Positions 8,193-16,047 of a stretch of 64,000 nucleotides of DNA are shown one piece after another. Where the stretch lies: the NCBI RefSeq assembly GCF_900102315.1, contig NZ_FNBL01000003.1, positions 124,001 through 188,000 on the forward strand, given 5' to 3'. Numbering within the stretch: position 1 is the stretch's first letter; every line of letters starts with the position of its first letter. Source of the DNA: Celeribacter baekdonensis (lineage in GTDB: Bacteria; Pseudomonadota; Alphaproteobacteria; Rhodobacterales; Rhodobacteraceae). The notes below the pieces were generated by a model that saw only the letters and a list, made by a program, of their open reading frames with translations, had not been told where the DNA came from and made no database searches. Both the position numbers and the translations under genes were made by a program.

Positions 8193-9365
8193 ATGTCCGA
8201 TCTCGACCGCTGCCAAAGCATTCTGGCCGATCTCATCGCCTTTCCCTCGGTGTCGTCCGAGAGCAACCTGTCCGTGATCCACTATATCGCGGACAGGTTG
8301 GAGCGTGCGGGCGCGCGGGTGGAGGTGCTCAAAGACCCGGGCGGTACAAAGGCCAATCTGTTTGCCACGCTCGGGCCGGAGCGTGCGGGTGGGCTGGTCC
8401 TGTCCGGGCACACCGATGTGGTGCCGGTGGCAGATCAACCGTGGAGCAGCGATCCGTTTGATATGGTGGAGCGGGACGGCCGGCTCTATGGCCGCGGCAC
8501 CTGTGACATGAAAGGGTTCATCGCCACCTGTCTGACCAAACTCGACACGCTCAAAGCGGCGACACGCGAACACCCGATCCATTTCGCCTTTACCCATGAC
8601 GAAGAGGTCGGCTGTCTCGGCGCGCGCGATCTTGTGCAGGTGCTCAAGGCGCGCGACATCCGGCCCGCGATGGCGCTGATTGGTGAGCCGACGCAGATGC
8701 GGGTGATCGAAGGGCACAAGGGCTGTTGCGAATATACCGTAACCTTTACCGGCGTGGAGGGGCATGGATCGGCACCGGAGAAAGGCGTCAACGCAATCGA
8801 ATATGCGGTGCGCTACATCAACCGGCTGCTTGTTTTACGACAGGTCTTGATCGACCGCTGCCCGCCCCATTCACGGTTTGACCCGCCGCACACCACGATC
8901 AACATCGGCGGCCTCCACGGCGGTCATGCCCATAATGTCATCGCGGGCAAAGCCACGTTAGAATGGGAAATGCGCCCGACCTCTTTGGCGGATTATGATT
9001 TGGTGCTGCGCGATCTGGCGCAGTATGTCGGCGACGTGTTGTTGCCGGATATGCGAGCGGTCGCACCGCAGGCGGAGATCACCACCGAAGTGATTGGCGA
9101 GGTCGCGGGCCTCACACCCATGGACGAGAACGCCGCGCGCGATCTTTTGTATCGCCTCACCGGGGCCAACACCGCCGATGTTGTGCCGTTTGGAACCGAA
9201 GCCGGGCTTTTTCAAGAGATCGGTATGAGTGCGGTGATTTGTGGTCCCGGATCCATTGACCAAGCTCATAAGCCCGACGAATATGTTGAACGCGATCAGC
9301 TTTGCCAAGCCATGGCAGTGCTGGATCGACTTGGGGAGACCTATGGCAGACACGACAGAGACTGA
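8193..9365 (+). CDS. M20-family deacetylase (ArgE-like), likely N-acetyl-diaminobutyrate deacetylase
   Basis: A 390-residue M20 metallohydrolase of the acetylornithine deacetylase (ArgE) group. Metal-binding and catalytic motifs are SGHTDVVP, RGTCDMKGF and the THDEEVGC glutamate pair. A dimerisation-domain block GVEGHGSAPEKGVNAIEYA and a late FGTEAGLF motif complete the family set. It starts two bases after the ectoine hydrolase. The hydrolase product, acetyl-2,4-diaminobutyrate, is one carbon shorter than acetylornithine, so deacetylation of that compound is the likely reaction. Known cassettes usually carry an unrelated succinylglutamate-desuccinylase-type enzyme (DoeB/EutE) at this step. 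A true ArgE in arginine synthesis is the alternative; context argues against it. Confidence 0.85.
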   Translation: MSDLDRCQSILADLIAFPSVSSESNLSVIHYIADRLERAGARVEVLKDPGGTKANLFATLGPERAGGLVLSGHTDVVPVADQPWSSDPFDMVERDGRLYGRGTCDMKGFIATCLTKLDTLKAATREHPIHFAFTHDEEVGCLGARDLVQVLKARDIRPAMALIGEPTQMRVIEGHKGCCEYTVTFTGVEGHGSAPEKGVNAIEYAVRYINRLLVLRQVLIDRCPPHSRFDPPHTTINIGGLHGGHAHNVIAGKATLEWEMRPTSLADYDLVLRDLAQYVGDVLLPDMRAVAPQAEITTEVIGEVAGLTPMDENAARDLLYRLTGANTADVVPFGTEAGLFQEIGMSAVICGPGSIDQAHKPDEYVERDQLCQAMAVLDRLGETYGRHDRD

Positions 9366-10035
9366 ACCGATGGACATGATGCCCGAACCGTTGCGGGCGC
9401 GTGAACGTGCAGAGCGCATCCATGCGGATATTCGCAGCCGCATCTGCATGTTGGACTACCCGCCGGGCATGAAACTTTCGGAAACGGCGCTGGCCGCCGA
9501 GCTTGGCATTTCGCGCACCCCCATTCGCCGCGTTTTGGCGCGGCTTGAGGACGAAGGGCTTGTGACCTCGGTTCATGGGGTCGGCACCATGGTCACCAAT
9601 GTCGATTATAGCGAGATGTCACAGGTTTATCGGCTGCGCAAAGAATTGGTGCTGTTGCAAACCGTGCTTGATCCGGTTCACCCCGACGCCACGTTTTTGC
9701 AACGGTTCCGGGCCTTGTATGCCCGCTCCGAGGCCCTCAAAGCCGCCCCATCGGCGCGCGACTTTTCCCTTTTGGACCAAGACACGTTTCTGACCTTGTT
9801 GGACCTCACCGCCAATGCCCCGCTGCGGACAATGGCGGAACGGCTGTATTTTCGCACCGCGCGCATTTGGCTACAACAGGTGACCGGATCACAGATTGAT
9901 TTGATGCAGGAAATCGACATTTACGCCCGCGAACTCCAAGACCTGTTGGGGGCGCTGGAACTCGGCGATCTGGATGCTGTCGGCCATATCCGCCGTGGCC
10001 ATATTTCCATGAGCTTTGCCCGCATGCGCGTCTAA
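9343..10035 (+). CDS. GntR-family (FadR/FCD type) regulator of the ectoine cluster
   Basis: A 230-residue protein. The N-terminal GntR winged helix (about residues 20-85, with MKLSETALAAELGISRTPIR and RLEDEGLVTSV) is followed by an all-helical FCD-like effector domain. The start ATG at 9343 has GGGGAG four bases upstream and lies inside the end of the deacetylase gene (23-base overlap), so it is co-translated. Ectoine cassettes are normally controlled by EnuR, a MocR-type GntR protein with a fused aminotransferase domain, which is absent here. The palindrome TGTATACA at 6878 is a plausible target. Confidence 0.88.
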   Translation: MADTTETEPMDMMPEPLRARERAERIHADIRSRICMLDYPPGMKLSETALAAELGISRTPIRRVLARLEDEGLVTSVHGVGTMVTNVDYSEMSQVYRLRKELVLLQTVLDPVHPDATFLQRFRALYARSEALKAAPSARDFSLLDQDTFLTLLDLTANAPLRTMAERLYFRTARIWLQQVTGSQIDLMQEIDIYARELQDLLGALELGDLDAVGHIRRGHISMSFARMRV

Positions 10036-10087
10036 AGCCCCCGCCAACTGGGGCGCAGTGCCCAGAGGCTGGCACACACCGGAGGGG

Positions 10088-11062
10088 TTACCGCCCAAAG
10101 ACTGCATCCGGCAGACGCAGGATCAGATTGGGGTCTGGGCTGATGTCTGACCAAACGGACCAAAGGCTATCATGGCCGACGCCAAAGAAATTGCCGCCGG
10201 TTTGGGTCAAGAGGCTGGTGATGATCTGAACATGCAAATGCGGTGCCCAACCGCCGTTTTCATGCCAATCCCCCAGCGGCGCAAGGTCTTGGCCGATGGC
10301 AATCTCTGCCCCTTCGGCGAGACCGGGGAGGGGGGCACCAAGGTGGCCATAAAGGGTCCAAAACGACAGACCCTCCGCCGTCCTATGTTCCAAAATCACA
10401 GTATGGCCGTAATCCAGAGGATCGGCGTTATAGGCCACGCGATGCATCCGTCCGGGCAAAGGCGCGCAGACCATCGTGCCAGCGGGTGCGAAAATGTCGA
10501 TGCCCAAATGGCGGCTGCGCGGCTCTGGCCCGGAGGCATCGCGGTATTGATCGGCCATATAAATGCTGCGCTGTTCGCCATAAAGGCCATAGCCGTAAAG
10601 CGGCTGGTTGGCGGGCAGATCGGGGGCGCGTTGCCCGGTGAACCACGCATCAAAGGCCCGATCGGAAAAGGCGGGCATTCCGGCGCGATCCGAGGGCAGC
10701 GGCAGGGACGCCGTGCCATTGGGATCGGGGCGCATCACCGGGGCCACCGCCACGCGCGCAAGATCGGCACGAATGGCCGCCGCATGGGGGATTGGCGCAT
10801 GGCCCAACCCATAGCGGATCACAGCGGTCAAAAACGCCGGGTCCAGCGCCTCAAGCCTTTGGATCAGCGCGGCATCCTGGGCCGGATCAAGAGCGGTGCG
10901 GACATGATCATAAAGCCCATCCGCCTGATCCTCTGGCACAGACACTCCTGATACGGTCACCCCGTCGAGACAGGCAACAATCGCCCGGTGCAGATCCGGC
11001 GCATCGCGCAGAGCCTCACCCAGCTTTTGCGCCAATTGGGCGGGCATTTCAATATGGCGCAT
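10088..11062 (-). CDS. Cytosolic M23-like metallopeptidase-domain protein
   Basis: A 324-residue protein without a signal peptide. The C-terminal half (about 180-320) is an M23/LytM fold with zinc ligands in SRHLGIDIFAP and PHLHVQI and the block FWTLYGHLG. The blocks DYGHTVILEH, HENGGWAPHLH and SPDPNLILRLP resemble the middle domain of three-part kinase-M23-class III aminotransferase proteins more than cell-wall endopeptidases. The N-terminal half has no domain I recognise. AAGGAGG precedes the ATG. It converges on the ectoine regulator gene. The fold is clear; the role is unknown and a classical peptidoglycan role seems unlikely without export. Confidence 0.75.
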   Translation of the reverse strand: MRHIEMPAQLAQKLGEALRDAPDLHRAIVACLDGVTVSGVSVPEDQADGLYDHVRTALDPAQDAALIQRLEALDPAFLTAVIRYGLGHAPIPHAAAIRADLARVAVAPVMRPDPNGTASLPLPSDRAGMPAFSDRAFDAWFTGQRAPDLPANQPLYGYGLYGEQRSIYMADQYRDASGPEPRSRHLGIDIFAPAGTMVCAPLPGRMHRVAYNADPLDYGHTVILEHRTAEGLSFWTLYGHLGAPLPGLAEGAEIAIGQDLAPLGDWHENGGWAPHLHVQIITSLLTQTGGNFFGVGHDSLWSVWSDISPDPNLILRLPDAVFGR

Positions 11063-11104
11063 CAGGGGCCTCCTTGGCAGAGCGACAAGCGGAACGGCAG
11101 AGGA

Positions 11105-12619
11105 TTACAGCATTGAGCCAGTGTCAATGAACCTTTGATGCCAACTCAACGCCTCGCGCAGATCATGCGGCGTATGGCCGCCAAAGGAGCTCTTTTTCGC
11201 CCGCTCGAAATACTCTCGCAACGCATCGCGATACATTGGATGGGCGCATTTTTCGATGATCAAAGCGGCCTTCTTTTTCGGGTCCAAGCCGCGCACATCG
11301 GCCAGGCCGTGTTCGGTGACAATCACCTGCACGTCTTGGTTGATGTGATCGACATGGCTCGCCATCGGCACAATCGCGGAAATGGCACCGTTTTTGGCGG
11401 TAGACGGCGTCATGAAAATCGACAGATAGGCGTTGCGGGCAAAGTCGCCCGAGCCGCCGATGCCGTTTTGAATGCGCGACCCCATGACGTGGGTCGAGTT
11501 CACATTGCCGTAAATATCCGCCTCGATCAGCCCGTTCATCGCGATACAGCCAAGGCGGCGCACCAGTTCGGGGTGGTTCGAAATCTCTTGCGGTCGCAGG
11601 ATCAATTTGTCGCGAAAGAGCCGGGCATGGGTGTTGAAATACTCGGCCTTTTCCGGGCTAAGCGAAAAGGCGGTGGCGGAGGCGACGCGCAAGGTGCCCG
11701 CCTCGATCATGTCGAGCATCCCGTCCTGGATCACCTCGGTGAAGGCGGTCATTTGCTCAAACGGTGCTTTGATCAACCCGGCCATCACCGCATTGGGCAC
11801 GTTGCCGACGCCTGATTGCAGCGGCAACAGGCTGGGCGGCAGGCCTGCGCGTTTGGCCTCCCACATCAAAAACTCAAGGATGTGATCGGCAATCGCCTCC
11901 GCCGTGTCGCCGGGGGCGGAAAACGGTGCGTTGCGGTCGGGGGCGTCGGTTTTGACAATGGCGACGATTTTGGAGGGATCGACCTTGAAATGCGGCTGAC
12001 CGATGCGATCATCGGGTTTGATCAACGGGATCGGCACGCGGTTCGGCGGCAAGGCCGTGCCGTAGTAAATATCATGCATCCCGTCGAGCATCTCGCTTTG
12101 CCAACTGTTGACCTCAAGGATGATTTTATCGGCGCGTTCCAACCATGTTTTGTTGTTGCCGATGGAGGAGGAGGGGATCAAATCGCCCTCGGCCGTGATG
12201 CCGGACACCTCGATGATCGCAGTGTCGAGCGGGCCCAAAAAGCCCTGCCATGCCATCGGCGCGACCTGTGACAGATGCATGTCGACATAGTTCATTTCGC
12301 CGGCGTTGATCTTTTGCCGCGCGATGGGGTCGGAGTTGTAGGGCAGGCGAAAATCAATGCCATCGGCCTTGGCCAAGGCACCGTCAAGCTCCGGTCCCGT
12401 CGATGCGCCAGACCAGATTTTGATCCGAAACGGATGGCCTGCGCTATGCTCGGCCTCAATGCGCGCCGCCAGAGCGAGCGGCACAGCTTTGGGATACCCC
12501 GAGCCGGTAAAGCCACTCATGCCCACCGCCGCGCCATTGTGAACAAGGCTTGCCGCGTCTTCGGCATTCATGATTTTGGAGTGAAGCGATTGTGGGGCGA
12601 TGCGCGAGGGTTGGGTCAC
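11105..12619 (-). CDS. Succinyl-CoA:acetate CoA-transferase / acetyl-CoA hydrolase family
   Basis: A 504-residue class I CoA-transferase of the acetyl-CoA hydrolase/transferase family, matching the usual length. Visible features are AVGMSGFTGSGYPKAVP near the N-terminus, EVNSWQ, and the C-terminal GIGGSGDFARNAYLSIF block. It exchanges CoA between succinyl-CoA and acetate, so it would assimilate acetate or recycle acetate released by deacetylation. I chose a GTG start at 12617-12619 because GGAG lies upstream at proper spacing; extension to 12694 is possible but lacks a ribosome site. The TTTGCAAA repeats at 12801-12835 suggest acyl-CoA-responsive control. Confidence 0.88.
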   Translation of the reverse strand: MTQPSRIAPQSLHSKIMNAEDAASLVHNGAAVGMSGFTGSGYPKAVPLALAARIEAEHSAGHPFRIKIWSGASTGPELDGALAKADGIDFRLPYNSDPIARQKINAGEMNYVDMHLSQVAPMAWQGFLGPLDTAIIEVSGITAEGDLIPSSSIGNNKTWLERADKIILEVNSWQSEMLDGMHDIYYGTALPPNRVPIPLIKPDDRIGQPHFKVDPSKIVAIVKTDAPDRNAPFSAPGDTAEAIADHILEFLMWEAKRAGLPPSLLPLQSGVGNVPNAVMAGLIKAPFEQMTAFTEVIQDGMLDMIEAGTLRVASATAFSLSPEKAEYFNTHARLFRDKLILRPQEISNHPELVRRLGCIAMNGLIEADIYGNVNSTHVMGSRIQNGIGGSGDFARNAYLSIFMTPSTAKNGAISAIVPMASHVDHINQDVQVIVTEHGLADVRGLDPKKKAALIIEKCAHPMYRDALREYFERAKKSSFGGHTPHDLREALSWHQRFIDTGSML

Positions 12620-12800
12620 GAAGGGTCTCCATTTTAACACGGATTCCGGGCGTGAAGTGGGAGTATCACGGCAAATGGGGTCCCCTCCCGCCATCAGCGC
12701 CCGATGTTCCTCGCATCTACGCCTTCGATGGAAGGAGGGTCCAGCACATTCTCAAGGCGCAACCCCGCTATGCGGATTCGCACAGATATGTGATAATTTA

Positions 12801-12835
12801 TTTGCAAAACCGATCAATCTGACCGGTTTTGCAAA
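12801..12835. promoter_or_regulatory. Paired TTTGCAAA inverted repeat, ScfR/PccR-like operator
   Basis: TTTGCAAAACCG and CGGTTTTGCAAA form a perfect 12-base inverted repeat separated by 11 bases. Each arm contains TTTGCAAA, the core recognised by short-chain fatty acyl-CoA regulators (ScfR/RamB/PccR family). The site is about 180 bases upstream of the CoA-transferase start and about 50 bases after the stop of the small gene at 12887. It may be an operator, or a transcription terminator for that small gene, although no T-run follows. Confidence 0.5.
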
Positions 12836-12886
12836 GCCGTTTCGCAGGCCATTCCGCTGTGGGTTTGAGTGCCCTCAAACTTGGCT

Positions 12887-13099
12887 TTAGGCCCGGTGCC
12901 CACGCGCCACGCGCAGGAATTGAACCACACGCGACGCAGGTCGCGCGCCCTGCGTGTCTGGCCGGTCTGTGCGGCTGAGTTGGTCCCAAATCGGATGTCT
13001 GCGCGCCGTGCGATCCAGTTTTGCAAACTGCACAAGGCGGTGGTTTTTATGCGGATCGTGGTGGCGATGATGGGCGTCAAAAACAGTATGATGGGTCAT
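12887..13099 (-). CDS. Small His/Arg-rich hypothetical protein (70 aa)
   Basis: A 70-residue ORF whose ATG at 13099 follows a strong ribosome site, AGGAGG, at seven bases. The N-terminus is histidine-rich (MTHHTVFDAHHRHHDPHKNH) and the remainder is arginine-rich and basic. I do not recognise a family. The good ribosome site and the convergent or isolated position make it more than a random ORF, but a TTTGCAAA element at 13020-13027 falls inside it, and it might instead be a leader region. Metal binding by the His cluster is only a guess. Confidence 0.45.
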   Translation of the reverse strand: MTHHTVFDAHHRHHDPHKNHRLVQFAKLDRTARRHPIWDQLSRTDRPDTQGARPASRVVQFLRVARGHRA

Positions 13100-13175
13100 C
13101 AAAATTCCTCCTCTGAGAGGGAAAGCCTAGCAGAAAATCGGCATTTTGTCAGGTGGCGCTTGCGAAGGATATTGA

Positions 13176-14402
13176 TCAGGCGGGCTTTGGCTCAGATCCT
13201 GCCCGCCGCACCCGCCAGCGCCACAGCACGATCCCGGCCAGAATGACGATTGCCATCGACAATAAAAATGGCGCGCCGGGCAGGTAATGCGCCGTGCCGG
13301 GGCGCGAAAAGATTGCGAAGGTTTCGGTCATGATCAAGGGGCTGAGGATGGTCGCCATGGCGGCGATGGAGCCGATCACGCCCTGCAATTCGCCCTGTTG
13401 GGTGTCGGGCGTGGCGCGGCTCATCGTGCCTTGCAATGCCGGGAGGGTGACCGACGAAATCCCCGACAGCACGGTGACGATCCACACCAGCGGCACGCTA
13501 CTGGTCACGCCCAAAGTGGCAAACACAACGATATCGGCCAAAATTCCGCCCATGGTGACGCGATACGCACCAAAGCGGCTCACGAGTGGTCCGATCAACA
13601 CCGATTGCGCCAGGCCCATGGAAAGGCCAAAGGCAAACAGCGTCAGCCCAATCATCCGCGCGTCAAATCCAAATTTTTCAACGCCATAAAACGACCAGAT
13701 CGCCGGGTAGACGAAATAGGCCATTTCATAGAGGCCAAAGACCAGCAAAAGCGGCTTAACCCCGGACAGTGATCCAATGGCGCGAAAGGCGGCAAAGGGA
13801 TTGGCGCGGGTCCAGTGAAACGGCCGACGTTTGTCGCGGGTCAGGCTTTCGGGCATGACCAAAAGGCCAAAGACCATGTTCAACCCAGCGATGCCCGCCG
13901 CCGCATAAAACGGGGCGCGCGTATCAATTCCGGCCAAAAGCCCACCAATCATCGGCCCCACCGCAAAGCCAACGCCCATCGCCGCATGGACAAGACCAAA
14001 GCGTTTTTCGCGATCTTCAGGCGCGGAAATATCGGCCATATAGGCGGCGGCGGTGGCATGGGTCGCCGCAGTCAATCCGGCGATCAACCGCCCGATCAGC
14101 AACAGCCAAATCGTGTGTGCCACCGCCATCACCAGATAATCGAGCATCATCACGAACAGCGCTGAGATCAGAACAGGTTTACGGCCAAAGCGATCCGACA
14201 GATTGCCCACAATCGGCCCAAACAGAAACTGCATCACCGCATAACCGGTGGCCAAAACCCCGCCCCAAAGCGCCGCATCGGCCAAGGTCCGCCCGGTCAC
14301 GTCACGGATCAGATCGGGCATGACCGGAAAGATCAGGCCAATGCCGATGCCGTCGATCAAGACGGTGAACACGATGAACAAGATCGGAAGATGACGCAAC
14401 AT
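13176..14402 (-). CDS. MFS efflux pump, Tet(A)-like
   Basis: A 408-residue major facilitator with about 12 membrane segments. It has the motif A loop GNLSDRFGRKPVLI between segments 2 and 3 and an acidic residue in the first segment (VLIDGIGIGLIFPVMP), as in drug:H+ antiporters of the TetA(P)/TCR type. AAYMADI and AMGVGFAVGPMIGG fit motifs of the same family. It stands alone on the minus strand. Resistance to tetracycline cannot be claimed: chromosomal TCR-like transporters of this kind often have unknown substrates. Confidence 0.82.
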   Translation of the reverse strand: MLRHLPILFIVFTVLIDGIGIGLIFPVMPDLIRDVTGRTLADAALWGGVLATGYAVMQFLFGPIVGNLSDRFGRKPVLISALFVMMLDYLVMAVAHTIWLLLIGRLIAGLTAATHATAAAYMADISAPEDREKRFGLVHAAMGVGFAVGPMIGGLLAGIDTRAPFYAAAGIAGLNMVFGLLVMPESLTRDKRRPFHWTRANPFAAFRAIGSLSGVKPLLLVFGLYEMAYFVYPAIWSFYGVEKFGFDARMIGLTLFAFGLSMGLAQSVLIGPLVSRFGAYRVTMGGILADIVVFATLGVTSSVPLVWIVTVLSGISSVTLPALQGTMSRATPDTQQGELQGVIGSIAAMATILSPLIMTETFAIFSRPGTAHYLPGAPFLLSMAIVILAGIVLWRWRVRRAGSEPKPA

Positions 14403-14454
14403 GACGGGCCCCTGACACAGACTGCGCCTTTTTGACCGTCAAAGCCGCCGCTGT

Positions 14455-15216
14455 CTATCCGTCTTTGCGCACAGCCTTGATGAGCAGATCCGCCAGGCTG
14501 TCCGGGTGAGAGAAATAGGGGGAATGGCCCGCAGCGAGGCGATGCACATGGTCCTCAGGCCAGTCTTTGACCATTTTTTCCTGCTCTTCCGGCGGGATGG
14601 TGCGGTCATCCGTGCAAAGCACATAATCGCGCGGCAGGGTGGTGGAGCGCGCGGTGATCGTCAGGGGCGTTTCTTGCGGGCGGATCGCCTGCGCCCCCAG
14701 ATGCGGCAGGGCATAGGCCACGGCCTGAGCCGGGCAATCATGAAACAGCGTCGCCTCGACGGTGTCAGCGCGAAAGGTGAAAGCCTTGCCGTCCGGGGTT
14801 TTTGCAATCGCGGCCAAAACCGGATGCGCGCTGGCACTGCGGCGCATGTCGCCAAGGCTTTTGCCATCCTCGGGCACATAGGCGCACACGTAGATCAACT
14901 GCGCGACATGTTCGGGCGCGGCCTCGGCGGCGGCAGTGATCGCATAGCCACCGGCGGAATGGCCGACCAAGATCACCGGCGTGCCAATCTTACCGATCTT
15001 TTGGAGGATCGCATCCCGATAGAGATCAAGCGTCACCTCGGTATAGGGCGTGGGATCATCGCCATGCGAGGGCAGATCCATCGCGTGAACCGTGGCCCCG
15101 CGCGCCGCAAGTGCCGGGATCAGATCGCGCCAACACCATGCGCCATGGGCGGAACCATGGATCAAAAGAAAGACCGGATCAGACGTGCCAAACTCAGACG
15201 TGCCCAATTCAGACAT
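14455..15216 (-). CDS. Alpha/beta-hydrolase, esterase of the salicylate/hydroxynitrile-lyase-like group
   Basis: A 253-residue alpha/beta-hydrolase. The oxyanion strand is LLIHGSAHGAWCW, the nucleophile elbow is VGHSAGGY, and the catalytic histidine lies in AAGHSPYFSHP. These features resemble the small plant-type esterase/hydroxynitrile lyase group. The N-terminus carries an imperfect five-residue repeat (SELGT SEFGT SD), encoded by a 15-base tandem repeat. The start overlaps the preceding hydrolase gene by eight bases, so it is the last gene of a coupled four-gene set. Substrate unknown. Confidence 0.82.
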   Translation of the reverse strand: MSELGTSEFGTSDPVFLLIHGSAHGAWCWRDLIPALAARGATVHAMDLPSHGDDPTPYTEVTLDLYRDAILQKIGKIGTPVILVGHSAGGYAITAAAEAAPEHVAQLIYVCAYVPEDGKSLGDMRRSASAHPVLAAIAKTPDGKAFTFRADTVEATLFHDCPAQAVAYALPHLGAQAIRPQETPLTITARSTTLPRDYVLCTDDRTIPPEEQEKMVKDWPEDHVHRLAAGHSPYFSHPDSLADLLIKAVRKDG

Positions 15217-15994
15217 GGCCGATCTCCTGTAAGAATGTCGTCAAAAGTGCCGCAAACGCCTCTGGCGCATCCACGGGCGGCAAATGCCCGGAACGCTGAA
15301 GCAATTCGAACCGCGCACCGGGGATGATATCCAAAGTTTCGCGCATCAAATCGGCGGGGGTCGATCCGTCATAGCCGCCGCCAATGCCCAAACACGCCAG
15401 ACGTAAGCCCGAGGTGGGCGTGTAAAAATCCGTGCCCGCAATTGCGGCACAGCACCCCAAATAGCCCTCAACAGAGGTGTCCAAAATCGACTGACCCCAG
15501 CGTTTGGCCGTCTCAGACTTGCGAAATCCGGGGGCGAACCACCGTTCAAGCGTCGGCGCGACGATGCTTTCAAGCCCATGTGCCTCGATCTCGGCGATGC
15601 GTTTGTTCCAGACCGAGCGGGTGCCGATTTTGGCCGCCGTGTTGGACAGGACCAGCGCGCGGATGTGATCCAGCCGCTTGACCGCCAGGCCCTGCGCGAT
15701 CAACCCGCCGATGGAAATCCCAACAAACACCGCATCGCGCACCGCCAAATGATCCAACATCCGTTCTGCATCGCGCACCAAAGCGCCCATAGAATAGGGG
15801 CCTTTCGGCACGTCAGACGCCCCATGCCCGCGCAGGTCATAACGGATGATCCGAAGGCCATTGGGCAAAAGCGGCAGGACATCATCCCACAGGTGCAAAT
15901 TGGTGCCCAAGGCATGACAAAACACGATGGGCGGACTCGTGCGCGGACCGTCATCTTCAACGTTGAGGGTAATGTCGCCGAGATCGACCCGCAT
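15209..15994 (-). CDS. 3-oxoadipate enol-lactonase-like alpha/beta-hydrolase
   Basis: A 261-residue alpha/beta-hydrolase similar in length and blocks to PcaD: IVFCHALGTNLHLWD, YDLRGHGASD, nucleophile GISIGG, and NTAAKIGTRSVWNKRI, with the final His in SGHLPPVD. PcaD hydrolyses 3-oxoadipate enol-lactone in protocatechuate breakdown. No other pca gene is nearby, so substrate is uncertain. I chose ATG 15994, preceded by AGGAG at seven bases, over the longer frame to 16051. It overlaps the next hydrolase gene by eight bases. Confidence 0.78.
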   Translation of the reverse strand: MRVDLGDITLNVEDDGPRTSPPIVFCHALGTNLHLWDDVLPLLPNGLRIIRYDLRGHGASDVPKGPYSMGALVRDAERMLDHLAVRDAVFVGISIGGLIAQGLAVKRLDHIRALVLSNTAAKIGTRSVWNKRIAEIEAHGLESIVAPTLERWFAPGFRKSETAKRWGQSILDTSVEGYLGCCAAIAGTDFYTPTSGLRLACLGIGGGYDGSTPADLMRETLDIIPGARFELLQRSGHLPPVDAPEAFAALLTTFLQEIGHV

Positions 15995-16047
15995 CTGATC
16001 GCTCCTTTTAGAATGCGTGCAAATCATAGGGGGCGGAGCGGCGGGTC

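Noticed and set aside
12890-12990. tRNA-like T-loop sequence GGTTCAATTCC on the minus strand
   Set aside because: The flanking bases do not form the five-base T stem or an acceptor stem, and the segment is inside the small ORF.
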